The notes under the pieces were generated by a model. That model saw only the letters and a program-made list of their open reading frames with translations, searched no databases and had not been told where the DNA came from. Both the position numbers and the translations under genes were made by a program. From Chryseosolibacter histidinae (GTDB lineage Bacteria; Bacteroidota; Bacteroidia; Cytophagales; Cyclobacteriaceae): a DNA stretch of 64,000 bases. The stretch covers positions 124,001 through 188,000 of the forward strand of contig NZ_JAHESF010000009.1 in assembly GCF_018598225.1 (NCBI RefSeq), in the 5' to 3' direction. Below, piece after piece: positions 15,075 through 25,200 of this stretch; the first letter of the stretch is position 1; the number at the start of each line of letters is the position of its first letter.

Positions 15075-17388
15075 ACTTCGCGTTCAGATCAACGATCTTC
15101 ACTTCCACCCTTCTGCCTTCTTCCTTGTTGGATACCTGGTCTTTGGATGCACCGTAACCTTTCGCCACGATGCGCCTTCTCACAATACCTTTATGGTTGA
15201 TATAGTCCAGCACGGCAATGGCGCGTTTGTTAGACAGCTCGCGGTTAAGCTCTTCCGAACCTTCTGCAGAAGCGAAGCCCGAGATCTCCACACCCAGGTC
15301 CTGATATTTGGTCAGGACGCTCAGCAGGTTATCGAGCTCAGCATTGTACTGCGCCTTCAGGTCGCTCTTGCCGGCATCGAAATAGATCTTGGCCGATTTG
15401 GTAAGCGCGCTCTGGTCGAACTGTGACTTTTTCGTGCCCTGCTCTTTCTGTTTCTTTGCTTCTTCGGCCACAAACATGGTAGGCAGCGAGAAGATGGTTT
15501 TACCACCTACGTTCTTCTGCTCGAACTTGCTTTCGTCACTTTCATCATAATAATAAGTGCGGGCAGCAACTTCCATTTTTTCGTTCTTGCTTTCATCGAA
15601 CACCACACCATCGATGGGGTCGGTATGTTCAATGAGGTCGATGAGATAGGCAATACCTTCCTTGTCATCGGCGGCCATCAGGTCCAGCATCATATCATAC
15701 ACATCCACGTTGCCACTCTTCACAAGCTTGGCCTCGTGTGTTTTGCGCAGGTCGGCCTTCACTTCCTGGTCTGTGTCATAAAAAGCATTTTTCACCTGAA
15801 CCTCCTGGCCCACCACCACATCGAACTGTTTGATGGTTTTCAGGTTGATCATCTGGTAGAGCTCATAGAAATAGTCCTGGTTGGGCACGTTGATGTTGAG
15901 CGTATAAGGAAGGAAACCCTCCGACTCAATGATCATGTCATAGTTCTTGGCCGGCGGAAGGATCACCAGATAGTTTCCGGTTTCCGGATCGGGATCGTAA
16001 ACAAAGTCGAGCTTTTTGTTGGTCTGGTTATCCACCAGGTAGATCTTGGTAGGCATCGGCTTGCCGGTCTCCGCGTTGAGGATCTTTCCTTTGATCATCG
16101 TGAGCGGAATGTTGGCAGCATCCTCGGGCATATCGAGGAAATAGATATCCTGATCGCCGAGTCCTCCCTTGCGGTCAGACGAAAAATAAGCGCGTGTGCC
16201 GTCGGCAATCAGTGTGAAGTAGTTATCGTTCGCGGTGGTGTTGATGGGAAAGCCCATGTTCTCGGGTGCCTTCCATTTGTTGGCCACCAGGCGCGAAACA
16301 AAAACGTCGCGGCCGCCCATGGTGTTATGTCCGTCTGATGTGAAGAACAGTGTCTTCTGGTCAGGGTGTATAAAAGGAGCATCTTCGTTTGCTTTTGAAT
16401 TGATCTCCGGACCGAGGTTCACGGGTGAGCTCCAGGAGCCATTGCCCTGCATTTGTGTTTTCCAGATATCGAGACCTCCCTGTCCTCCGGGGCGGTCGCT
16501 GGCGAAATAAATGGTTTTGCCATCGGGCGTGATGCTGGCGGTCGATTCAAGGAACTTCGGATGGTTGATCACATTGTTGATCAGCGCGGGCTTCGACCAT
16601 GAGTCGCCGCTCTTGCTGATCATGAACAAGCTTCCGGGATCAGTAACACCACCCATGAAGATAAGCATCTTCTGTCCGTCAGACGAGATCCCTGCTGTGC
16701 CCACGTTATAGGCAGATGCAATGGGGATCACCTTGGGCTCAGACCATGTACCAGCATGATTGTAAGAAATATAGACCTCTTCGATGAACGCATCTCCTGA
16801 CCGGGTCTTACCGGTGTTGGGGCGAAGGGCGGTGAACGCCATCACACTTTCATCGGCAGAAACCACGGGGTTGTACTCTGTATAGCTCGTATTGATGATG
16901 GAGCCGAAGTTGCTCACCTTGATATTGCGGGGAACAGACATCAGCGCTATGGCATTGTTGGTAATGTCGATGGCCTTGTCAGCCTTGGCTACCGCTGCCT
17001 TATCAGCCTTGTTGAGCTCTTTATATTGGGTGAAGCTGTTGAGCGCTTTCTGAAGGTTCTCATCTTTCAGCAAGATCTCACCCAGGTCGTATGCCAGTGT
17101 GTTGGGCATGCCCTTTCCATTTTGCAGGGCGTACTCCCAATAAGGAATTGCCTTGATCTGCTCATTGGTGTTGGGTGACTTCTGGTAGCAAACCCCAGCC
17201 TTGTAGTGGACCATTGGGTCTTTCTCCCCGGCCTTGATGGCTTCCACAAAAAGCGGGAGCGCCTGGTCATAGGCCTTGATACCATAAAAACGTTCTGCTT
17301 CAGACAGTGTCTTCTTGTTAGCCTGGGCAAACACCGCTGCCTGGACCGTGAACAGGATGATCAACAGATTAATAGCCTTTCGCATCAT
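15073..17388 (-). CDS. OmpA-family protein with TPR, PD40 propeller and carboxypeptidase-like domain (PorE type)
   Basis: 771 residues with a signal peptide (MMRKAINLLIILFTVQAAVF, cleavage near FAQ). Order: TPR repeats at about 25-145 (AERFYGIKAYDQALPLFVEA), PD40 blades at about 180-430 (ASDRPGGQGGLDIWK; FSSDRKGGLGDQDIYF), a carboxypeptidase-like regulatory domain at about 437-520 (IKGKILNAETGKPMPTKIYL), a linker, and a C-terminal OmpA peptidoglycan-binding domain at about 655-771 (IYFDAGKSDLKAQYNAELDN; GYGASKDQVSNKEEGRRVEV). The same four-part layout is that of PorE, which links the type IX secretion machinery to peptidoglycan in Porphyromonas. Many Bacteroidetes carry several paralogues, so assignment to T9SS itself is uncertain. 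The protein would sit in the periplasm facing the outer membrane. Confidence 0.9.
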   Translation of the reverse strand: MMRKAINLLIILFTVQAAVFAQANKKTLSEAERFYGIKAYDQALPLFVEAIKAGEKDPMVHYKAGVCYQKSPNTNEQIKAIPYWEYALQNGKGMPNTLAYDLGEILLKDENLQKALNSFTQYKELNKADKAAVAKADKAIDITNNAIALMSVPRNIKVSNFGSIINTSYTEYNPVVSADESVMAFTALRPNTGKTRSGDAFIEEVYISYNHAGTWSEPKVIPIASAYNVGTAGISSDGQKMLIFMGGVTDPGSLFMISKSGDSWSKPALINNVINHPKFLESTASITPDGKTIYFASDRPGGQGGLDIWKTQMQGNGSWSSPVNLGPEINSKANEDAPFIHPDQKTLFFTSDGHNTMGGRDVFVSRLVANKWKAPENMGFPINTTANDNYFTLIADGTRAYFSSDRKGGLGDQDIYFLDMPEDAANIPLTMIKGKILNAETGKPMPTKIYLVDNQTNKKLDFVYDPDPETGNYLVILPPAKNYDMIIESEGFLPYTLNINVPNQDYFYELYQMINLKTIKQFDVVVGQEVQVKNAFYDTDQEVKADLRKTHEAKLVKSGNVDVYDMMLDLMAADDKEGIAYLIDLIEHTDPIDGVVFDESKNEKMEVAARTYYYDESDESKFEQKNVGGKTIFSLPTMFVAEEAKKQKEQGTKKSQFDQSALTKSAKIYFDAGKSDLKAQYNAELDNLLSVLTKYQDLGVEISGFASAEGSEELNRELSNKRAIAVLDYINHKGIVRRRIVAKGYGASKDQVSNKEEGRRVEVKIVDLNAK

Positions 17389-17514
17389 GGGTAGTCAATT
17401 TTAAAATCAAACGTACAAAGAATATGGTAGCTCTATACTGCATTTTTAATCGCAATCTTACAACCCGGCGCAACCCAATTAGCCGTCTGGTCGTAATGTT
17501 TCTCTAATTTTGTA

Positions 17515-17522
17515 ATTATTTT
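17515..17522 (+). promoter_or_regulatory. -7 promoter box TAATTTTG upstream of the TIR/STAND operon
   Basis: TAATTTTG is a perfect TAnnTTTG match on the plus strand in the 240 nt divergent gap between the OmpA gene and the 17629 gene. The predicted leader is about 100 nt. A -33 TTG at the right spacing is not obvious. This is the best candidate promoter for the whole 17629-27711 operon; no terminator is visible inside the operon. Confidence 0.45.
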
Positions 17523-17628
17523 CAATCTGGAATCCACGGCGTTATAGTAACAATATTGCTGCCGCGCAAATAAATCATAGGAATTTACCTTACTTATACC
17601 GATTTTTAGGGTCGTTTATCGAACCACT

Positions 17629-20600
17629 ATGAAGGACAGGCTGTTAAAGTTTCTGGATGTCGAGCCAGATGAAGCAGGACGTGTGAGTCTCCTGTTCATC
17701 ATGGGGGTGTTTATGGGGCTGTTCATCGCTACCACCAGCGTTGCCTCACAATCGCTTTATCTCCAATACTTTAGCGAGACTGAGGACCTTCCCTACGCCC
17801 TGTTGAAGGCCGGTATTTACGGTCTCATTGCCACGGTAGTCTATAACTTCCTGCAAAACCGCATTCCTTTTCCCCTTCTGGCGGGTTTAAGCCTTGTATA
17901 CATCACCGCTACGACTGCATTTATAGAGTTTGGCGAAGGCTTCTTTGCCGATCCCAAACAAATGTATGAGTTCGGCTTTACGCAGATGCTTCCCTTCTCC
18001 TTCCTCACCTACCTGGTGTTCTGGGGGTCATTCGGACGTCTTTTTAACCTGCGTCAATCAAAACGCCTTGTCGGAACGGTGGATATCGGTGCCATGCTGG
18101 CTACTTTCATCTCCTTCTTCTCTATCCCGTTCCTTTTGGGGTACATGGCTGGTCCCCAATCGCTTTATACCATCGGGCTGGGCAGTATCGTCGCCTTTTT
18201 CGTGATATTTATTTTATTAAGTTTCAAACAGTTAACAAAAATTACATCATTCGCACAGGAAAAGAAGGCATATAAAAAGCTGGGTGTCAAGGATTTTGTG
18301 CAAAACAGGTACATTTTTTACATGTCTCTGTTCATTATTTTCTCGATGTGCGCCATCAACTTCGTGGATTACTCCTTCCTGAACGTGGCCACGCTCTACA
18401 TGGACGGTGAATCGCTGGCGAACTTCATCTCCCTGTTCGAGGCTACCATTGTAATTTTCAGCTTCCTTTTCGACGTTTTTGCCACAGACCGGGTCAACTC
18501 AGAATACGGTATGCGGGTCTCCCTGCTGGTGAACCCTGTCTTGCTGGCCCTCTTTACAATGGGTGCGCTCATCCTGGGCCTCGTATTCGGCTACTCACAG
18601 GGTGATACCTTTTTCGTGGTGTTCTTCATGACCATCGCCCTGAGCAAACTTTTCATCCGCTCACTCAAAGAAGCGCTTGACAACCCTACCTTCAAATTGT
18701 ACCTGCTACCCATCGAAAGCGATATCCGCATCGATGTTCAGACCAAGATCGAAGGTATTGTTACCGCCTTTGCCATGGTGGCGGCCGGTGGACTCATTAT
18801 TATCATCACGCAGCTGCACCTGTTCGACCTGATCTACGTAACCATTTTCACCCTGCCGTTCCTGGTGCTCTGGTACCTGGCTACCAACAAGATGCACAAG
18901 AACTACCGGGATACCCTCCAGAATACACTTGTCAAGAATAAAGAAAAGAGCGAGAACCAGGTCACCCGTGAGTACACCGTGAACAGCGTGCTCGAAAAAG
19001 AAGTGAGCAGCACAGTAGAGGAAAAAGTGATCTATGGCCTCAAGCTGATGGAGAAGCTCGAGCCCGCACTTTTTGAGAACGCCATCATTCAGCTCGTGGA
19101 CAGCGACAACCGCAAGCTGCGCAAGTTTGCCGAGGAGAAGATCCAGGCCCTGGGCATCGAGAAAGAATCAAAGGGGAACGATATTAAAAACCTGGCACAG
19201 CAGGCCGTGGGAAGCATCGAAGACAGCGATCTGTTATCGATTTCCACCGACAACCTGATGAAGCTGAGCAAATCCATCAAGCAGAACGACCGGGTGCTGG
19301 CTGCGAAACTCCTCCGTAAAATGGTGGGTCAGCGAACCATCTTCATTCTCCTGGAGCTGCTGCGCGACGTAGATGCCAAAGTGCGTTTCGAAGCGCTGCT
19401 GGCAGCCAGAAAAACAAAACGTCCCGAAACATGGCCCGTGCTGATCGAGATGCTTTCATCGCCAACCTTCGGACATCACGCTGCCGCGGCGCTGAAAGAA
19501 GGCGGCGAAGTGGTGCTGCCTACACTCGAGGCTGCGTTCCACAAGTCGGGCCAGACCGACCTCGTGATGCTGCGCATTGTACAGATCATGGGCCGCATCG
19601 GTGGCGACGAAGCGCTGAAGCTGCTCTGGAAAAAGGCCGACTATCCCGATAAACGTATCGTACGCCAGATCCTATATTCGTTGCGTTATATCAACTACCG
19701 GGCACAGGGACGCGAGGTGCGTGAAGTAATGGACCTGCTCGACACCGAGATCAGTAAAGCCATCTGGAACATGGCCGCGCTCACAGAGCTTCCGGATTCC
19801 GATTTCTTCAAATTTCTGCGTGAAGCGTTGCGCGAAGAGGTGCAGCAGAACTTCGATCAGATCTCTATCCTGCTGTCGATCCTGTATGATCCGCAATCCG
19901 TACAGCTCGTCAGGGAGAACATGGACTCCGGTGATCCGGATAACATCGCCTTCGCCATGGAATTGATGGACCTGTTCATCGACCAGGAGCTGAAACCCAA
20001 GCTGTTCCCGCTGCTCGACGACTCGAGCACGGCAGACAAGCTCCGCGCGCTGCAATTATATTATCCCCGCGAAAGCTACAACACCATCCAGGTGATCAAT
20101 TATATCCTGAACCGCGACTTCAACCAGAACAACCGCTGGACGAAGGCCTGTGCTGTTCACGCCGCAGCTTACCTCGACGAGTTCCGCGTAAGCCGTGGAT
20201 TGATCGCCCAGGTATTCAACAACGACCGCCTGTTGCAGGAAACGTCGGCATGGGTGATCTATAATAAGGATAAAAAAGCGTTCGAAGCCGTGCGCGAAAG
20301 ACTTCCCGCGCGCGATAAAAAATTCCTGGACTCATCCATCGAGCACAACCAGCTGCTGGAAGGCCTCGACGATGGTTTCTTCCTCGGTATAGAGATGGTA
20401 ATGTTCCTCAAGCAGTTACCCGTATTCAAAGATATTCATGGCACACTGCTCAGCGACCTGAGCGACAAGATCATTCCCCTGGAGCTGCACCTGGGTGAAA
20501 AGATCAAATTCACGCCTGACGAGCTTAACAGCCCGATCTTCATCGTAGCCCACGGTGAGGTAAAACTGAAGAACAACGACAACATTCTGACCGTGCTCAA

Positions 20601-20802
20601 AAAAGGAAGCGTGTATGGCGACCTTTTCCAGGATGGCCCGGCACTGGCAGCCAACATCATGGAAGCCACAGAACGCTCGGTGCTGTTCAGGATCAACCTG
20701 GTTGATTTTTATTTTGTGATGGCCAACCACCACGACCTGGTGCAGGGCCTCATCAAAAATATCACCGAAAGCAAACTACAGTATTCACAACCTAATCCGT
20801 AA
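17629..20802 (+). CDS. nucleotide-translocase-like membrane protein with HEAT repeats and cNMP-binding-like domain
   Basis: 1057 residues. About residues 20-425 hold roughly 12 transmembrane helices with a major-facilitator/NTT (ATP:ADP translocase-like) look (LLFIMGVFMGLFIATTSVAS; FSFLTYLVFWGSFGRLFNLR; ALDNPTFKLYLLPIESDIRI). About 440-880 are helical HEAT-like repeats (LLRDVDAKVRFEALLAARKT; LPDSDFFKFLREALREEVQQ). About 905-1045 resemble a cyclic-nucleotide-binding fold (LPVFKDIHGTLLSDLSDKII; VLKKGSVYGDLFQDGP). In that fold the phosphate cassette lacks the conserved Arg (ALAANIMEATE follows GDLFQDGP), so canonical cAMP binding is doubtful. It is the first gene of a tight operon; the next starts 13 nt later. 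It may act as an inner-membrane sensor or scaffold rather than as a transporter (inference). Confidence 0.8.
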   Translation: MKDRLLKFLDVEPDEAGRVSLLFIMGVFMGLFIATTSVASQSLYLQYFSETEDLPYALLKAGIYGLIATVVYNFLQNRIPFPLLAGLSLVYITATTAFIEFGEGFFADPKQMYEFGFTQMLPFSFLTYLVFWGSFGRLFNLRQSKRLVGTVDIGAMLATFISFFSIPFLLGYMAGPQSLYTIGLGSIVAFFVIFILLSFKQLTKITSFAQEKKAYKKLGVKDFVQNRYIFYMSLFIIFSMCAINFVDYSFLNVATLYMDGESLANFISLFEATIVIFSFLFDVFATDRVNSEYGMRVSLLVNPVLLALFTMGALILGLVFGYSQGDTFFVVFFMTIALSKLFIRSLKEALDNPTFKLYLLPIESDIRIDVQTKIEGIVTAFAMVAAGGLIIIITQLHLFDLIYVTIFTLPFLVLWYLATNKMHKNYRDTLQNTLVKNKEKSENQVTREYTVNSVLEKEVSSTVEEKVIYGLKLMEKLEPALFENAIIQLVDSDNRKLRKFAEEKIQALGIEKESKGNDIKNLAQQAVGSIEDSDLLSISTDNLMKLSKSIKQNDRVLAAKLLRKMVGQRTIFILLELLRDVDAKVRFEALLAARKTKRPETWPVLIEMLSSPTFGHHAAAALKEGGEVVLPTLEAAFHKSGQTDLVMLRIVQIMGRIGGDEALKLLWKKADYPDKRIVRQILYSLRYINYRAQGREVREVMDLLDTEISKAIWNMAALTELPDSDFFKFLREALREEVQQNFDQISILLSILYDPQSVQLVRENMDSGDPDNIAFAMELMDLFIDQELKPKLFPLLDDSSTADKLRALQLYYPRESYNTIQVINYILNRDFNQNNRWTKACAVHAAAYLDEFRVSRGLIAQVFNNDRLLQETSAWVIYNKDKKAFEAVRERLPARDKKFLDSSIEHNQLLEGLDDGFFLGIEMVMFLKQLPVFKDIHGTLLSDLSDKIIPLELHLGEKIKFTPDELNSPIFIVAHGEVKLKNNDNILTVLKKGSVYGDLFQDGPALAANIMEATERSVLFRINLVDFYFVMANHHDLVQGLIKNITESKLQYSQPNP

Positions 20803-20815
20803 AACCCTCGCTACT

Positions 20816-22261
20816 ATGGGATTTGAAATTGACGTATTGATCGTATTTGCAGAGAAAGACAACGAGGCGCCTAAGAATGAGCTGGGTTGGGTTTCGCAAT
20901 TCAAGAAGTTCCTGGAGCTTATGTTGAACCAGGTGCTGGGAGAAAAGTCAAAGATCCTGCTTAAGGCAGATTATGACAGCATCACGGCGCCCGAGCTGGA
21001 TAAGGTGGGGGTTCTCGTACCGGTATTATCGAAGGAGTTCATTCAGTCGGGCAAGTGCCTCGACCATGTGGAAACATTTTACAAAAGGATCGAGTCGGCA
21101 TCCAAAACCAGGAGCCGCGTGTTCAAGGTTTTCAAAACCCCGCTGAGTCCCGGCGAGCAACCACCACGACTGAGAGACCTCATCGGTTACGACATGTATC
21201 AGCTCGATGTGGAGTCTGGCGAGATCCGCGAATACACCGACTACTTCAGCACCGAGGCAGAGCGCCAGTACTGGATGAAGATGGTGGACCTTGCTTACGA
21301 CATCTACGACACCCTGCTTCAGCTGAAGGAGGAAACGTCGCGGGCGGAGATCAAGAACATCTACAAACGCAAGACCATCTACCTGGCGGAAACAGGGCAT
21401 GATCTTTCCGTGCAGCGGAACATCATCAAACGCGAGCTGCAACGGCACGGATACGTGGTGCTGCCCAACCAGACCCTGCCCAACAACGTGGCAGATCTCG
21501 AGAAAGTGGTGCAGCGCGATCTTACGGAGAGCAACCTCTCCATTCACCTGATCGGCAGCGCCTATGGCGAGATCCCGGCAGGCTCCGAACGTTCTGTGGT
21601 AGACATCCAGAACAAGCTTGCCGCGGAAAAAAGCCTTCGGGCCAAAGAGAGCCACGAGGATTTTACACGCCTCATCTGGATCTCCCCTACCCTGGTGAAC
21701 GCCAGTGAAAGACAAAAGGGATTTATCGAGAACATCAAACGGGATGTGGAAGCACAGGAAGGCGCCGAAATTCTGCAAACGCCCCTGGAAGATTTTAAAA
21801 ACATTATGCGCGAAGAGCTCGTAGAGTCGGGCGAACGAAAACCTTCTGAAGACGTGGGCGGACGTTCTGTATACCTGATGCATGACCGCATGGATGTAAA
21901 TGACGTTAAGCCCATCAAAGAAGTGCTTGAAAAAGCCGGCTTCAGGGTGCTGGTGCCTGAATTCGAAGGCGAGCTCCTGGAGGTGCGCAAGAAGCACATC
22001 GACAACCTGAGAACATTTGACGCTGCCATTATTTATAAAGGAAAAGTAAATGAGCAATGGGTCCGCATGAAGGCCCTCGACCTGTTAAAAGCTCCCGGCT
22101 TCGGAAGAAAGAAACCGATCATCGGCAAAGCCATTTTAACACCTCCCGGGTCGACGCTCAATGCTGAAGCCTTTAAGAGCCAGAACCTGCGCGTGATAGA
22201 AAGCGATCCGCAGCGTTCTGTTGAATCCATCAAATCTTTTATCCAGGAGTTTAACGTCTAA
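20816..22261 (+). CDS. protein with three tandem TIR/DUF4062-like domains
   Basis: 481 residues, soluble. Residues ~1-130 are TIR-like (IDVLIVFAEKDNEAPKNELG; DKVGVLVPVLSKEFIQSGKC). Residues ~185-345 match the DUF4062 pattern (YLAETGHDLSVQRNIIKREL; LSIHLIGSAYGEIPAG). Residues ~349-481 are another Rossmann-like TIR/nucleotide-sensing fold (VYLMHDRMDVNDVKPIKEVL; FDAAIIYKGKVNEQW). In TIR enzymes the motif is S-W-C-x-x-E; here the aligned segment is SGKCLDHVE, so the catalytic Glu position is His, with Asp one before and Glu two after. NADase activity is therefore uncertain and a scaffold or signalling role is equally likely. It lies between the HEAT/cNMP gene (13 nt) and the STAND gene (8 nt), so the three proteins probably form one pathway. 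Confidence 0.75.
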   Translation: MGFEIDVLIVFAEKDNEAPKNELGWVSQFKKFLELMLNQVLGEKSKILLKADYDSITAPELDKVGVLVPVLSKEFIQSGKCLDHVETFYKRIESASKTRSRVFKVFKTPLSPGEQPPRLRDLIGYDMYQLDVESGEIREYTDYFSTEAERQYWMKMVDLAYDIYDTLLQLKEETSRAEIKNIYKRKTIYLAETGHDLSVQRNIIKRELQRHGYVVLPNQTLPNNVADLEKVVQRDLTESNLSIHLIGSAYGEIPAGSERSVVDIQNKLAAEKSLRAKESHEDFTRLIWISPTLVNASERQKGFIENIKRDVEAQEGAEILQTPLEDFKNIMREELVESGERKPSEDVGGRSVYLMHDRMDVNDVKPIKEVLEKAGFRVLVPEFEGELLEVRKKHIDNLRTFDAAIIYKGKVNEQWVRMKALDLLKAPGFGRKKPIIGKAILTPPGSTLNAEAFKSQNLRVIESDPQRSVESIKSFIQEFNV

Positions 22262-22269
22262 ATTAAGCC

Positions 22270-25200
22270 ATGAGCCAAATTATCGATCAGCAGGTATCAA
22301 CGGCTAACCCGTTTCCGGGATTGCGACCTTTTAAAATCGAAGAGTCGCACCTCTTCTTTGGCCGCGAAGGACAAAGCGATGAAGTGCTTCTCAAACTTTC
22401 GAAGAGCAGGTTCGTAGGTGTTATCGGCCCGTCAGGAAGTGGTAAATCTTCCTTTATCTACTGTGGCGTAATGCCCATCCTGTATGGCGGTTTCCTTACC
22501 GACGCCAGTCCCGACTGGGAGGTGGTAGTGACCCGGCCCGGTGCCGGCCCCATCGATAACCTCGCGGAAGCATTGCTGAAGAACAGCGCCGAATACAGGT
22601 CGGCCGACAATGAAGAGAAAAAGATCAAACGCACCATCTTCTCCACACTCCTGAGAAGTAGCTCCCTGGGGCTGGTAGAAGCCATTGAGCAAACCCGCAA
22701 GAACCAGGACATCAATTACCTGGTGCTGGTTGACCAGTTCGAAGAATTATTCCGCTTCAAAGACAGCCACGACGCCAACTCCGTCAACGAGACACTGGCA
22801 TTCGTGAACCTGCTCATCGAAGCCATCAACTATCCCGATGCCCCGATCTACGTGGCCATCACCATGCGTTCAGACTTCATCGGTGATTGCGCGCAGTTCC
22901 CTGACCTTACCCGCAAGATCAATGACAGCCACTACCTGATCCCGCAGCTTACGCGTGATCAGAAACGCAGGGCCATTGAAGGACCTGTGGCGGTAGGTGG
23001 CGCCAAGATCTCGCCCCGCCTCACGCAGCAGCTGCTGAACGACCTGGGAGACAATCCTGATCAGCTGCCCATTCTCCAGCACGCGCTCATGCGTACGTGG
23101 AGCTACTGGACCACTTATAAAGACTACGCTGAAGAAGCGGTAGATCTCAAACATTACGAGGCGATCGGTACCATGGCCGAGGCGTTGTCTATGCACGCCA
23201 ACGAAGCCTACGACGAATTGACCGAAGATCAGAAGCGTATCTGTGAGGTGCTGTTCAAAGCCATCACGGAAAAACGGGGCGAGAACTTCGGTATCAGAAG
23301 ACCTACGAAACTGAACGAGATCGCCGCCATCGCTGACGTTGCGGAAGAAGATGTTGCCGGCGTGATCGAAAAATTCCGCGAGCAGGGAAGATCGTTATTG
23401 ACACCCGCTTTCGGAACACCGTTGAACTCGAAGTCGATGGTGGATATCTCTCACGAAAGTCTTATGCGCATCTGGGTGCGCCTGAAAAACTGGGTGGATG
23501 ACGAAGCTGATGCCGTGCAGATGTACACACGCCTGGCGGAAGCTGCTTCCATGTACCAGGTGGGCAAGGCCGGTCTCTGGAGGCCACCGGATCTTCAGCT
23601 TGCCCTGAACTGGCAGGCCAAGCACAAACCCACCCTCGTGTGGGGCCAGCGATACCATCCGGCGTTTGAGCGTACCATGATCTTCCTGGAGTATTCCAAG
23701 AAGGAATGGGAGACCGAACAACGGATCAAGGAGCTTGAACAAAAAAGAAAACTTCAACGCGCCAGGATCGTTGCGCTGGTACTCGCCTCCGCTACGATCA
23801 TCTCACTGGTGTTCCTCGTGTTTGCGTTTGTACAAAAGGCAGCTGCCGACAAAGCACGTGAAGATGCGATAGCACAAAAAGTGATCGCCGATAAGAACGC
23901 CAACGACGCCAAGATCGCTGCCGCGGAAGCTTTAAAACAACAAAAGATCGCAGAAGAGCAGAAACGCGAAGCCGACATTCAGCGGAACCTTGCCGTGGAA
24001 AACGAACGCGTGGCAACGGAGCAAAGAACCCTGGCAGAGCAGCAGCGTCAGCTGGCGGTGTTGAACGAACAAAAGGCCAAGACCGAAGAAGAGAAAGCTA
24101 AAGTGGCGCAGAAGGCAGCGGAGACAAACGCGATTGAAGCTGACCGTCAAAAAGGTTTTGCCCAGCAGAAGCAATACATCGCTACGGCAAAGGCTATGGC
24201 AATCAAGTCGCCGCAAGTTCCTGACCGCGAGCTTCAGGCACTCATGGCACAGCAGGCCTATAACTTTAACAAAAAGTATGAAGGCTACGCCTATGACGAC
24301 GCTATCTACAATGGTCTCCACGAAGCCCTTGAGAAATACGACAATGCCCTTACACTGAACCTGCAGGGTCACGACAAGGGCTCATGCCGCTCACTGGTGA
24401 TCCACACCGCAAGCAAAAAACTGTATTCCGGTGGCAGCGACGGACGCATCCTGCGCTGGACCTATAGCGGTGCAAAATGGGTCATGGAAGTACTGGTAGG
24501 TCCGAGAACTGCATATGTTGTGAACTCCATTGCCGTGAACGATGCAGGCACGCTTCTGGCGGCGGGTGGTTTGGCTGATGGCGATGCTACGCTCAACTAC
24601 ATTGAACTGTATGACCTGAGGAATATGAGCGCGCCGCCGAAGAAGATCCAGGGATACGTCCATGACATCGACAACCTCCACTTCACGGAAGACGGAAAAG
24701 GCCTCTACGCCCGTGACAACTCTGGTCACAGCATCAAGTTTTCTGACCTGACCACAAGCCGCGAGATCATTGCCAGCAAGGAAAAGATCAACAGCATCAC
24801 GCTCAATCCGAACGGTACGCTGATCGCAGGTGCCGGCAACGAGGGTTCATTGATGTTCTGGGATGTCAGAAACAACTATGCTGCAAAGACATTCTACAAA
24901 AACTCGGCTGGCCTCTCTTCTGTAGGCTTTACGCGTGATGGAAAGAATGTTGTGATCGGTGACCTGAATGGTCTCGTCAAGTTCATCAATATGGACAACG
25001 TATCTTCAGTACGTCCGCTTTCCGGTCATACATCAGGCATCGAGCAGATCGTCTTCAATAATAGCGGCACGTTCATGGCCACTGCCAGCAACGACAAGAC
25101 CGTACGGTTGTGGAACCTGCTCAGGCTGCGTGAACAGCCCATCGTGCTCAGTGGACACGCCGACTGGGTACGAACCGCAGTATACAGCGCAGACGACGAG

